A DNA stretch of 25,274 bases, from positions 1 through 25,274 of the forward strand of contig JAIRQG010000149.1 in assembly GCA_031256615.1 (NCBI GenBank). The letters are read 5' to 3'. Position 1 is the stretch's first letter, and every line of letters begins with the position of its first letter. This document shows, one piece after another, positions 7,869 to 14,826 of this stretch. This DNA comes from Candidatus Methanoplasma sp. (lineage in GTDB: Archaea > Thermoplasmatota > Thermoplasmata > Methanomassiliicoccales > Methanomethylophilaceae). The notes under the pieces are model-generated. The model was given only the letters and a program-made list of their open reading frames with translations, made no database searches and was not told the DNA's origin. The position numbers were made by a program, and so were the translations under genes.

Positions 7869-9437
7869 ATGTTCAGAAAAAGGTATGTTATTCTTTTAAC
7901 ATTCATCATTTTTGCTGTGCCTTTGCTCTTCGAGGACACTGCCTCGGGAGAGGAGACCGGCAGCATACTGTTCTACGAGATATATCCATTCGGCGACCAT
8001 GAGGGGATATCTCTTTTCAACTACGGCCAAAAAGACATGAATCTGAAAGGCTGGTCGGTATCGGACGGAGAGGGGACGCTCACTTTTGTAAAAGATGTCC
8101 TCATGGCACCCGGGACGAGATTGACGGTAACGAAGGCGATCGGCACGGACGACTGGTTCTCAGGAAGAGACAGAACGGTCGCCTTCAGCGACGACAGTAT
8201 TGAGAGGAAGGGGAGTTTCATCCTTGCGAACACGGGCGACGATGTTTCCCTGATCCGCAGCGGCGAGGTAATGGATGCGGTCTGTTACGGGAATAAAAAG
8301 ACCGAGACGGGCTGGAAAGGGGAACCAGCAGACCTTCCGTCGAACAAATATCTGCTTCGCATAGGCTCCGACGATACCGACACTTTATCGGACTGGGTCT
8401 CTACCAAACCGGGACTTACCAACCGCACCTTTGATCCGGAACTGTATTTTGATGCTAAGGTGACGCCGTTCAGTTTCCCTGAGTCGCAGGGGGTCCCGAT
8501 ACTCAGGGAACTGGAGAGCGCTGAGCACGAGATCCTGATATCGATGTATCTTCTGACAAGCGTTCAGCTGGCTGCTCTGCTTTGCGAATCAGCGTCCGAA
8601 AGGGGCGTGTCGGTCCGCATCCTTCTGGAAGGAGATGTCCTGGGACATGATATGACGACCGAACTCACGCTCATGAGATCCGTCGTAGACGCCGGAGGGG
8701 AAGTGTATCTCATCAATGACCAGGTTCCGGGCAACTATGAGCGCTTCTCTTTTTTCCATAACAAATATGCGGTGATCGACGGTAAAAAAGCGATCGTTAC
8801 ATCCGAAAACTGGACATCAGGCAATCTGAGTTCCGACGGTTCCAACCGCGGATGGGGGGCCGTGATCGAAAGCGAAGGTCTTGCTGAATATATCCGGGAA
8901 GTGTTCTTCTGCGACCTGAGTCCTGAACACGGGGACGTAAATTCTCTGCTGAAGAGCTACCCCGGTCTGAAACCCTATCAGGGAATCATGACCTACAACG
9001 GGGTTGGGCTTTATGATGCTCAATCTTTTGATGCAAGGGTCATGCCCGTCCTGTCCCCCGATAATTCGTGGCAAGCGTTAAAGTACATCATTGAGAAAGC
9101 CGAGACGAGAGTATACTCTCAGCAGCTGGATCTGGGAAGCTCGTATCAGATCATATCCGACCGATCGCCGCTGGAGTGGATGTCATCCGCTGCGGACAGA
9201 GGGGCCGATGCCAAGCTCATCCTTGACTCTTCCGGAGGCGGCAACGGCGAGGTGGTCAACATGATAAACAATACCACCGGGATCAAAGCAATATCCGTTA
9301 ACGGCAGAGAATCTTTTTCTCTAATACATAACAAAGGAGTGGTGACAGATGATCTTGTGTGGATCGGGTCTGTGAATTGGACCGAGACCTCCTTTATGAA
9401 TAACAGAGAATTCGCAGTCGTCATCGATTCTCCGTAA
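7869..9437 (+). CDS. Secreted phospholipase D-like protein with lamin-tail domain (front part; in-frame TAA)
   Basis: A 522-residue frame starting with a basic-hydrophobic signal peptide (MFRKRYVILLTFIIFAVPLL). Residues about 30-185 look like a lamin-tail (LTD) beta-sandwich (strands around FYEIYPFG, GISLFNYG, LKGWSVSDGEG, VSLIRSGEVMDAVCYG). Two PLD half-sites follow: HNKYAVID with H297, K299, D304, and HNKGVVTD with H487, K489, D494. Each is followed by a (S/T)xNWT segment, so both HKD motifs of a phosphodiesterase are intact. The substrate could be phospholipid or nucleic acid. The frame ends in TAA directly after FAVVIDSP, where PLD proteins normally continue into a last helix. The same frame resumes immediately with that helix (next feature), so the ancestral gene was 7869-9869. 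The start has no clear Shine-Dalgarno; an AT-rich box at about 7840-7848 suggests a leaderless transcript. Confidence 0.85.
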   Translation: MFRKRYVILLTFIIFAVPLLFEDTASGEETGSILFYEIYPFGDHEGISLFNYGQKDMNLKGWSVSDGEGTLTFVKDVLMAPGTRLTVTKAIGTDDWFSGRDRTVAFSDDSIERKGSFILANTGDDVSLIRSGEVMDAVCYGNKKTETGWKGEPADLPSNKYLLRIGSDDTDTLSDWVSTKPGLTNRTFDPELYFDAKVTPFSFPESQGVPILRELESAEHEILISMYLLTSVQLAALLCESASERGVSVRILLEGDVLGHDMTTELTLMRSVVDAGGEVYLINDQVPGNYERFSFFHNKYAVIDGKKAIVTSENWTSGNLSSDGSNRGWGAVIESEGLAEYIREVFFCDLSPEHGDVNSLLKSYPGLKPYQGIMTYNGVGLYDAQSFDARVMPVLSPDNSWQALKYIIEKAETRVYSQQLDLGSSYQIISDRSPLEWMSSAADRGADAKLILDSSGGGNGEVVNMINNTTGIKAISVNGRESFSLIHNKGVVTDDLVWIGSVNWTETSFMNNREFAVVIDSP

Positions 9438-9869
9438 GTGACCGAGTTCTTTGCCGGACTTTTCATTGAAGATTGGGGCGTAAATGAGCATACCGTTGAA
9501 GAAATAGGCCTTGAGATAACATGCGAAGTGCTCTCTGTCAACGGCAGATCGGTCTATGTCTTCACTGTATCGGGGCCGGAACACTCCGAGTACATCTGGG
9601 ATGTTCTCGGCGACGGTGTTCTCAGAACATCATCCGTCAATAAGATCGTCTCTGCGGACCTTCCTCCCGGAATATACACCGTAAGCGTTACAATGGACGG
9701 GACCAAGCACTCTGCCGCCGCCGAGTACACGGTGATACAGGACGAAAAGCCGCCCGTGAAGAAGAACTATTATTGGACCGCAGCTGCGGCAGGGCTCGCG
9801 GCAGCAGCGGGAGCCGGGGTCGCCATCCGAAGGAGGAATAATAATCATCGAGATGCGATACCTCCGTGA
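9438..9869 (+). pseudogene. Detached C-terminal part of the PLD-like protein (last PLD helix, Ig/PKD-like domain, membrane anchor)
   Basis: This stretch is in the same reading frame as the PLD gene and begins on the very next codon after its TAA. Its first residues (VTEFFAGLFIEDWG) are the terminal helix expected at the end of a PLD domain, so it is a continuation and not an independent gene. Residues about 30-105 form a beta-rich Ig/PKD-like module (VYVFTVSGPE, LPPGIYTVSVTMDG). A membrane helix (YYWTAAAAGLAAAAGAGVAI) and an RRR stop-transfer follow, giving an outward-facing C-terminal anchor. GTG at 9438 could allow re-initiation, but no ribosome binding site precedes it. Changing the TAA to GAA, CAA or AAA would restore one 666-residue product. 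The choices are a nonsense mutation, stop readthrough or a sequencing error. Confidence 0.7.
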
Positions 9870-10318
9870 TGTTCGTAAGGCAGATGCTCGTTTCTGACAT
9901 CGACCAGGTATATGAGGTCGCCTGTCAGTCGCTTGATGAGACATATGTTAAAGAGGTATTCTTCTTCTTCATAAACGGCTGGCCGGCAGGCCAGCTGGTG
10001 GTTGTCAGCGGCACCGGAGAGCTGGTCGGATTCTTGTCAGGGGTCAAGCTTACGCCCGACAAGGCAACGATAATGCTCCTCGGGGTATCCCCGAGATACA
10101 GAAGGGCAGGGGTCGGGAGCAGGATGATGGACGAGTTCAGGATCCGCACCATGATGGAAGGCATGCACTACATACAGCTGGAAGTAAAGGACTCGAACTT
10201 CCCCGCAACGGAGTTCTACAAGAAAATGGGGTTCGCTGCTGTTGAATATCTGGAAAACTTCTACAACGACGGCGGGAACGCAGTCAGGATGATATGCAGA
10301 GTCCGCGGGAACGCATGA
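9869..10318 (+). CDS. GNAT-family N-acetyltransferase (RimI-like)
   Basis: A 149-residue acetyl-CoA-dependent N-acetyltransferase. The acetyl-CoA loop is RYRRAGVGSRMM (RRAGVG at 78-83, the Q/RxxGxG/A motif A), preceded by the strand MLLGVSP and followed by YIQLEVKDSN and the C-terminal FYKKMGF typical of RimI-type enzymes. RimI-like proteins acetylate protein N-termini, but small-molecule substrates are equally possible. The ATG at 9869 shares one base with the TGA of the PLD tail; GTG at 9866 is an alternative one codon earlier. The overlap suggests co-transcription with the PLD gene. It converges on the MazG-like gene with no gap. Confidence 0.88.
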   Translation: MFVRQMLVSDIDQVYEVACQSLDETYVKEVFFFFINGWPAGQLVVVSGTGELVGFLSGVKLTPDKATIMLLGVSPRYRRAGVGSRMMDEFRIRTMMEGMHYIQLEVKDSNFPATEFYKKMGFAAVEYLENFYNDGGNAVRMICRVRGNA

Positions 10319-10642
10319 TCATTTCATATCGTCAACGGATTCCAGGAAGATCTGCGATCTGAAGGCACCGCGCTCAATGGCTTTTTCGTCTCTCAGATAT
10401 TCAAGTTCTTTTTGTCCGCCGCCGATGATCTCAGATATTGCGCAGATCACCTGAAGGATATCAGCAAGTTCTTCAAGGCCCCTGGATTCCTGATATTCTG
10501 CGACCTCTTCCAGAAGTTTGTCGTTAAGCGCCTTAAGGAATTCACCGTCATCAAGTATTCTGAAGTTTGGGATCTCTCCGCTCTCGGTAATGATACTTGG
10601 GATATTGTCCCTGACAAGTTTGTTTACTGTCCTGACGGCCAT
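10319..10642 (-). CDS. MazG-like NTP pyrophosphohydrolase
   Basis: A 107-residue all-alpha NTP pyrophosphohydrolase-type protein. It opens with NKLVRDNIPSII, the hallmark N-terminus of a phosphoribosyl-ATP pyrophosphohydrolase-like MazG subgroup. The metal-binding helices follow: LLEEVAEYQES (EExxE type) near residues 43-53 and ELADILQVICAI (ExxD) near 57-68. Members hydrolyse non-canonical or surplus nucleoside triphosphates to monophosphates; the exact substrate cannot be read here. A TATA-like AAATTATATCG at about 10676-10686 sits upstream on the minus strand. It is unlikely to be HisE itself because no his genes are near. Confidence 0.85.
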   Translation of the reverse strand: MAVRTVNKLVRDNIPSIITESGEIPNFRILDDGEFLKALNDKLLEEVAEYQESRGLEELADILQVICAISEIIGGGQKELEYLRDEKAIERGAFRSQIFLESVDDMK

Positions 10643-10759
10643 GATGATACACTGTCAAAGGGATTCAATAAGGTCGATATAATTTGTTCGGACCGTCTGG
10701 CCTTGCCTCTCTTTCCGAACATGGCATCTATTAAATAGATTGAATACGTTCGATGGATA

Positions 10760-10778
10760 ATTGGATTATACATCCAAT
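10760..10778. promoter_or_regulatory. Operator 1 of the proposed metal/tetrapyrrole regulon (upstream of cbiM)
   Basis: ATTGGAT-TATAC-ATCCAAT, a perfect 7-5-7 inverted repeat. The same half-sites recur at 10840, 19175 and 19220. It lies 141 bases before cbiM and about 25 bases after a TATA-like sequence (10729-10737), where a start point would be expected. Confidence 0.75.
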
Positions 10779-10839
10779 ATGATATGAGGAGATTGAATAA
10801 AATCAAGGGGCAAACATATGATCGGATTTCATTTAATTC

Positions 10840-10858
10840 ATTGGAGTATACCTCCAAT
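10840..10858. promoter_or_regulatory. Operator 2 (upstream of cbiM)
   Basis: ATTGGAG-TATAC-CTCCAAT, a perfect 7-5-7 inverted repeat. Compared with operator 1 the innermost base of each half-site has changed in a compensating way (T/A to G/C), so the symmetry itself is kept. It directly follows a TATA-like TTTAATTC at 10832-10839; a bound protein would probably block transcription initiation. Confidence 0.75.
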
Positions 10859-10900
10859 AATGGCCGCAGAAACAAAAACAAAATGGCAAAGGTGTGAATA

Positions 10901-11935
10901 ATGCACATAATGGAAGGTTACCTGCCAATAGAGTGGGCAATTTTCTGGACACTTGTCACCATACCGTTTTGGATATGGGGAGTAAGGGCTTTGAGAAAGT
11001 TCTTCATCGAACATCCCGAAAAGAAACTATCTCTTGCATTGTCAGGTGCATTTGTGATAATTCTATCATCACTTAAGATACCGTCTGTAACCGGGTCGTC
11101 ATCGCACCCTACAGGCACAGGACTGTCCGTGATGATCTCCGGGCCATGGATCACAGTCATCATATGTACGATCGTTCTGCTGTTCCAGGGGACATTCATG
11201 GCGCATGGCGGGTTCACAACGCTTGGGGCGAATGTGTTCTCAATGGGTATCGCCGGGCCGTTTGCTGCATATTTCCTCTTCAAGTATCTTAGAAAAATGA
11301 ATGTCAATGCGACAGTAACGGTTTTTGCCGTGGTATTCGTCGCAGATATAGTAACATACGTGGTGACCGCATTACAACTATCTCTTATCGTTCCTTACAC
11401 AGGCATAGGGGCATTCGCCTCTACGTACGGCACATTCTTTGGGATATTTGCGGTGACACAGATACCTATCGCTATCGCCGAGGGTTTAATGATGGTGTTC
11501 TTCTTCAAGTATCTGGCTGATGTGAGGCCGGATATGGTCAAAGGCATAGGATTCGATACAACGGTCCGCAACACAAGAGGAATACTGAGCGGCGAGGCAA
11601 AGGAAGGTATGGTCCGCATAACGAACAAGACCAAAACCCGTCTGATGATCGCAGGCTTCATCATAGTAACTGCTGTGATGGTACTTCTTGCACACTTCAT
11701 GGCTTTCTTTGGTGATATCGGCGGTGCGGACGATGCCGGCGCAGAGAAAATAGAATCACTTATCCCCGGATTCTCGCAATTGACAGAAAACTTCATACAG
11801 CTGGGCGAATACCAGCTCAGTTGGCTGTTCGTGCTTCAGACAGTGATCGGAGTTCTGATCCTTGCCTTTGTTGTGCGTCTGCTCATAAAGAGGAAACACG
11901 ATAAGGAAAAACGGGAGATCCAGGAAGAAACATGA
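10901..11935 (+). CDS. cbiM: Cobalt ECF transporter, CbiM-CbiN fusion (substrate-binding membrane component)
   Basis: S-component of the Co2+ ECF transporter. The mature-type N-terminus MHIMEGYLP places His2 next to the N-terminal amine, the known metal-binding arrangement in CbiM/NikM; H69 and H102 (FMAHGGFTTLGAN) are further candidate ligands. This fixes the start at 10901, backed by GGTG at 10891-10894. CbiM covers about residues 1-215. Residues about 247-332 resemble the usually separate CbiN: a membrane helix, an external segment FGDIGGADDAGAEKIESLIPG-like at 270-290, then a second helix. The 344-residue length against about 220 for CbiM alone supports a fusion. First gene of cbiMN-cbiQ-cbiO; its TGA overlaps the cbiQ ATG. 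Ni2+ as substrate cannot be excluded, but the cobalamin genes downstream favour cobalt. Confidence 0.92.
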   Translation: MHIMEGYLPIEWAIFWTLVTIPFWIWGVRALRKFFIEHPEKKLSLALSGAFVIILSSLKIPSVTGSSSHPTGTGLSVMISGPWITVIICTIVLLFQGTFMAHGGFTTLGANVFSMGIAGPFAAYFLFKYLRKMNVNATVTVFAVVFVADIVTYVVTALQLSLIVPYTGIGAFASTYGTFFGIFAVTQIPIAIAEGLMMVFFFKYLADVRPDMVKGIGFDTTVRNTRGILSGEAKEGMVRITNKTKTRLMIAGFIIVTAVMVLLAHFMAFFGDIGGADDAGAEKIESLIPGFSQLTENFIQLGEYQLSWLFVLQTVIGVLILAFVVRLLIKRKHDKEKREIQEET

Positions 11936-12735
11936 GCGAAGAGCACAGCAGTGAGTTCAATTCGGTGGATACGGCCGCATACAAGAGCCCTATGCTTAAT
12001 TGGTCTCCACTGGCCAAACTTTTTCTTATTCTTTCACTGCTTGTGCTGGATATTATTTCAAAATCAGTATGGATGTCAGCCTTTGCTTTTGCGGTGGGGC
12101 TGGTGTTATTCCTTTACGCCTCTTACCTGAGGCCGCCGAAGGTACTGATGCTGCTTTTCATTTATGCTCAGGTGCTGATAATCATCAGCGCCTTCGTTTT
12201 TATGGTAGTAACGCCGGGAGCAACTGTGGCGTCTGTGTGGATCGGCATGACGGTCAACATCACCGATGCAGGCGTTTCCTTTGGTATATTGATATACGCA
12301 AGAGCGACGGCAGCGCTTCTCCTTCTGTATTCTTTTGCGGTGTCAACACCGGTCCCCCGTTTGGCGGAAGCACTGAGGAAGCTCAGGTTCCCGGATGTCT
12401 TTGTGGAGCTTATGATCCTGATATACCGTTACACGTTCTTGCTGATGGAGACCGCGGAAAAGATGCATCTGGCCGCTGAATGTAAATTCGGCTATTCCGG
12501 ATACAGGAAAAGCATGAGCACCACATCAAAACTGGCGGTTGGTATTTTTATGCGTTCGCTTGAAACGGCAGAGAGAGGCCAGGTCACTCTTCAATGCAGA
12601 AACTACAGAGGGGAATTCAAAAGCTTATCCTCGTATAACAAACAGAACAAAACCGCGACAGTGCTTTGCGCTTCTATTGTTTGCATCGCAGTGGTGTTTT
12701 TCTTTGCACTGCGGTACGGAGTGCTGCCGATATGA
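11932..12735 (+). CDS. cbiQ: Cobalt ECF transporter T component CbiQ
   Basis: A 267-residue membrane scaffold protein that couples CbiM/N to the ATPase. It has about five to six hydrophobic helices (starting LAKLFLILSLLVLDII, then about 50-66, 70-93, 113-137, 160-173, and a last one at the C-terminus). Cytoplasmic coupling segments with the EcfT-type Ala-Arg-Gly signature are visible: ARATAALLLLYS and AERGQVTLQCRNYRG (ARG-like motif at 213-216). The start overlaps cbiM by four bases (ATGA) and its stop overlaps cbiO likewise. Family assignment is firm. Confidence 0.93.
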   Translation: MSEEHSSEFNSVDTAAYKSPMLNWSPLAKLFLILSLLVLDIISKSVWMSAFAFAVGLVLFLYASYLRPPKVLMLLFIYAQVLIIISAFVFMVVTPGATVASVWIGMTVNITDAGVSFGILIYARATAALLLLYSFAVSTPVPRLAEALRKLRFPDVFVELMILIYRYTFLLMETAEKMHLAAECKFGYSGYRKSMSTTSKLAVGIFMRSLETAERGQVTLQCRNYRGEFKSLSSYNKQNKTATVLCASIVCIAVVFFFALRYGVLPI

Positions 12736-13838
12736 CAAACGGAACGGCAACGATAATTGAGACGAAGGATCTCAGTTTTACGTATGAAGGCGGGAAACGG
12801 GCCCTGAAGAACATATCTGTCAAGATCCCGGCAGGGCGCAAGATCGCTTTCATAGGACCTAACGGTGCAGGAAAAAGCACATTGTTCATGCATTTCAACG
12901 GGATACTGAAACAGACGGAAGGGGAAGTCGAATACAACTCAAAGAAGGTCGAACATTCAAAAAAAGAACTGATCGAACTCAGGAAAGAGGTCACATTCGT
13001 TACGCAGAACCCAGACGATCAGATATTCAATGTAATTGTGGAGGATGATGTTGCCTTCGGCCCATTCAATTTGGATCTTCCTATTGAGGAGATCCGCAAA
13101 AGGGTCGATGATGCCCTCATGATGGTCGGCATGGAGAGCGAACGGCACAGACCGATCCACCATCTGTCTTTCGGACAAAGAAAAAGAGTGGCGGTCGCCA
13201 GCGCGCTTGTCATGAACCCTAAGGTATTGATAATGGATGAACCGACCGCAGGTCTGGATCCGGAAATGGTACACCGCCTTTATGAAATAGCGGACGAAGT
13301 GAACATGAAGGGTTCCACCGTAATAATATCAACTCATGATATCGAAACAGCATATTCATGGGCAGATATCGTGGTCGTTCTTGTTGACGGGGAGGTACTT
13401 GCGCAGGGAACGCCGTTCGAGGTGTTCTCCATGAAGGATGTGCTTGACAGGGCAGGTCTTTCTGTCCCGATGGTCCACGGGCTCAATGAGTTCATGAGTG
13501 CGAAGGGACACAGCACATACGGAAGGACAATGTCGACCGCATTGCTTAACATACGCAAAGAGGCGGAGCCCGGAATGCTTTACGTTATGAGGCCCGGACG
13601 CGAGGGGGAAATGTACGGCTGCGTCGGCATGTACGGAAGTTCATCCCGCAGCTTCATTGAGAATAAGGAGATAAGCGTGCAATTCAGATTCAACGCCATA
13701 GAGAGGTGCATCGAAGAGGTTCTGAGCGGGAAAGATTCAACGCTCTATCTTGATGAGTCTCTCAGCCATGTTCTTGACCATAAGCTCTCTGATGTTGCTG
13801 AGCACGGCATAACCATATCGGTGAAAGAATGCATATGA
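12732..13838 (+). CDS. cbiO: Cobalt ECF transporter ATP-binding protein CbiO, with C-terminal extension
   Basis: ABC ATPase of the cobalt ECF transporter, 368 residues. Walker A GPNGAGKST is at 42-50, Q-loop VTQNPDDQIFN at 90-100, signature LSFGQRKR at 145-152, Walker B LIMDEPTAGLD at 166-176 and H-loop His at 202. The Q-loop wording NPDDQIFN is characteristic of CbiO/EcfA proteins. Usual CbiO proteins are about 270-290 residues; here some 100 extra residues (about 265-368) form an alpha/beta tail of unknown role. Start at 12732 was chosen because it gives the ATGA overlap with cbiQ and the normal N-terminus; an upstream in-frame start would read through cbiQ. Confidence 0.94.
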   Translation: MTNGTATIIETKDLSFTYEGGKRALKNISVKIPAGRKIAFIGPNGAGKSTLFMHFNGILKQTEGEVEYNSKKVEHSKKELIELRKEVTFVTQNPDDQIFNVIVEDDVAFGPFNLDLPIEEIRKRVDDALMMVGMESERHRPIHHLSFGQRKRVAVASALVMNPKVLIMDEPTAGLDPEMVHRLYEIADEVNMKGSTVIISTHDIETAYSWADIVVVLVDGEVLAQGTPFEVFSMKDVLDRAGLSVPMVHGLNEFMSAKGHSTYGRTMSTALLNIRKEAEPGMLYVMRPGREGEMYGCVGMYGSSSRSFIENKEISVQFRFNAIERCIEEVLSGKDSTLYLDESLSHVLDHKLSDVAEHGITISVKECI

Positions 13839-13868
13839 CACTTTGATCGGAGACAATCGGCAGGAGAT

Positions 13869-13931
13869 ATGATTTGGAGAAGAAGCATGCAGAAAACGAA
13901 CGCCGAAACAATCCCTGAGGCAGATGTATGA
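13869..13931 (+). CDS. Possible 20-residue leader peptide between cbiO and the hydrolase
   Basis: A short frame beginning MIWRRSMQKTNAETIPEADV ends in a TGA that overlaps the hydrolase ATG (ATGA), like the real junctions around it. AGGAG at 13862-13866 precedes it but too closely for good initiation. An internal ATG at 13887 would give 14 residues. Could be chance. It might couple translation to the hydrolase. Confidence 0.2.
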   Translation: MIWRRSMQKTNAETIPEADV

Positions 13932-14728
13932 AAGATGTCGTTCTTTCTTTGGCACAGATGCGTTCTGTCGTGGGGGACGTCCGGGGCAACTTTGAACGAA
14001 TGAAATCCCTTACGGAAAGCGTCCTCGGCATCTCCGACATCATTTGTTTTCCTGAGGCGTGTCTTACCGGCTACGAAGCAGGGGACCCAGAGCCGTTCTG
14101 CATAGACCTGGAAGACGCAAGCATCTCAAGCGTATCCGAGCTTTCAAAAGAATGCGGCATGAACATCGTTTTTGGGTTCATGGAAAGGCGGAGGCCGCAT
14201 CTGCATATGACCCAATCCATCTCAGACCGCAATGGGAACATACATGTGTATCGGAAGACGCACCTCGGCCGGAAAGAGCGTAAGAAGTTCGTTCCCGGAA
14301 ATGAGATCCCGGTTTTTAAACTGCCAGAAGCGGCCGTCGGCATTCAGCTTTGCTGGGAATCCCACTTTCCGGATATTTCTACGAAGATGAGGAAAGACGG
14401 GGCGGATGTGATCCTGATCCCATATGCGTCGCCCAGTACGCCCCGCGACCGAAGGGAGATATGGATGAAACACCTTCCCGCCAGAGCTTATGATAACAGC
14501 GTATTTGTCGGTGCGGTGAACGCGGTCGGCGATAATAACAGAGGAGTTACTTTCGGAGGAGGCATAATGGTCTTTGACCCCAAAGGCAGTGTCCTGGCGG
14601 AACATTTCAGCAGAGGGGATTCTGTTGTGACGGTAGAATTGTCATCTGTCCTCCGCAGCAGTCTGGGTCAGGATGACAGCATGGGCAACACGGATTTCTT
14701 TCTGTACAGGCGCGACGATCTTTATTGA
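13928..14728 (+). CDS. Carbon-nitrogen hydrolase (nitrilase superfamily) in the cobalamin locus
   Basis: A 266-residue single-domain enzyme of the nitrilase/amidase superfamily, normal length. The Glu-Lys-Cys triad is visible: E43 in FPEACLTGYE, K110 in YRKTHLG, C142 in IQLCWESHFPD. It hydrolyses an amide or related C-N bond; the substrate cannot be told from the motifs. It lies between the cobalt transporter and CbiL on the same strand, so a role in corrinoid or F430 side-chain amides, or in metal-linked nitrogen metabolism, is a reasonable guess only. GAGG at 13917-13920 serves as ribosome binding site. A gap of 98 bases with its own operator-like site separates it from cbiL. Confidence 0.88.
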   Translation: MKDVVLSLAQMRSVVGDVRGNFERMKSLTESVLGISDIICFPEACLTGYEAGDPEPFCIDLEDASISSVSELSKECGMNIVFGFMERRRPHLHMTQSISDRNGNIHVYRKTHLGRKERKKFVPGNEIPVFKLPEAAVGIQLCWESHFPDISTKMRKDGADVILIPYASPSTPRDRREIWMKHLPARAYDNSVFVGAVNAVGDNNRGVTFGGGIMVFDPKGSVLAEHFSRGDSVVTVELSSVLRSSLGQDDSMGNTDFFLYRRDDLY

Positions 14729-14767
14729 TGAAAAAACCAATTACTTTTTGAGAATGCCGTTTGATGT

Positions 14768-14786
14768 GTTGGATGTATGTGCCAAA
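14768..14786. promoter_or_regulatory. Operator 5, degenerate copy upstream of cbiL
   Basis: GTTGGAT-GTATG-TGCCAAA keeps TTGG and CCAA at exactly the same 9-base spacing as the four perfect operators but loses symmetry elsewhere. It sits directly before a TATA-like CTATAATATG (14787-14796) and 40 bases before the cbiL ATG. Taken alone it could be chance; its location makes it a candidate weak site. Confidence 0.4.
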
Positions 14787-14826
14787 CTATAATATGCAGA
14801 ATGGTCATTGACCCCCTGGTGCCAGA

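Larger units (their letters stand above)
10643..10900. promoter_or_regulatory. Control region of the cobalt-transport operon (two operators)
   Basis: This 258-base gap lies between the divergent MazG-like gene and cbiM. It contains a 15-bp palindrome ATCTATT-A-AATAGAT at 10726-10740 whose centre is TATA-like, then operator 1 (10760-10778), a second TATA-like TTTAATTC (10832-10839), operator 2 (10840-10858), and a ribosome binding site GGTG at 10891-10894 six bases before the cbiM ATG. Inverted arms GTTCGGA/TCCGAAC (10686-10692 and 10714-10720) flank a 21-base loop. The arrangement suggests two tandem promoters, each with an operator near the start point. I see no riboswitch fold. Confidence 0.55.

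Noticed and set aside
9853..9897. Alternative GNAT start MRYLRDVRKADARF in another frame, hinting at a frameshift
   Set aside because: The wording resembles a GNAT N-terminus but it stops after 14 codons, and the main frame from 9869 already gives a natural beginning (FVRQMLVSDIDQVYEV).
10643..10900. Cobalamin riboswitch before the cobalt transporter
   Set aside because: No B12-box-like sequence or multi-stem fold is visible, and the region is filled by palindromic DNA sites. Such riboswitches are mainly bacterial.
10624..10908. A 94-residue minus-strand frame with hydrophobic segments across the cbiM control region
   Set aside because: It overlaps the start of the MazG-like gene, covers both operators and TATA-like boxes, and has no ribosome binding site or recognisable domain. 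Its hydrophobic character follows from AT-rich promoter DNA.
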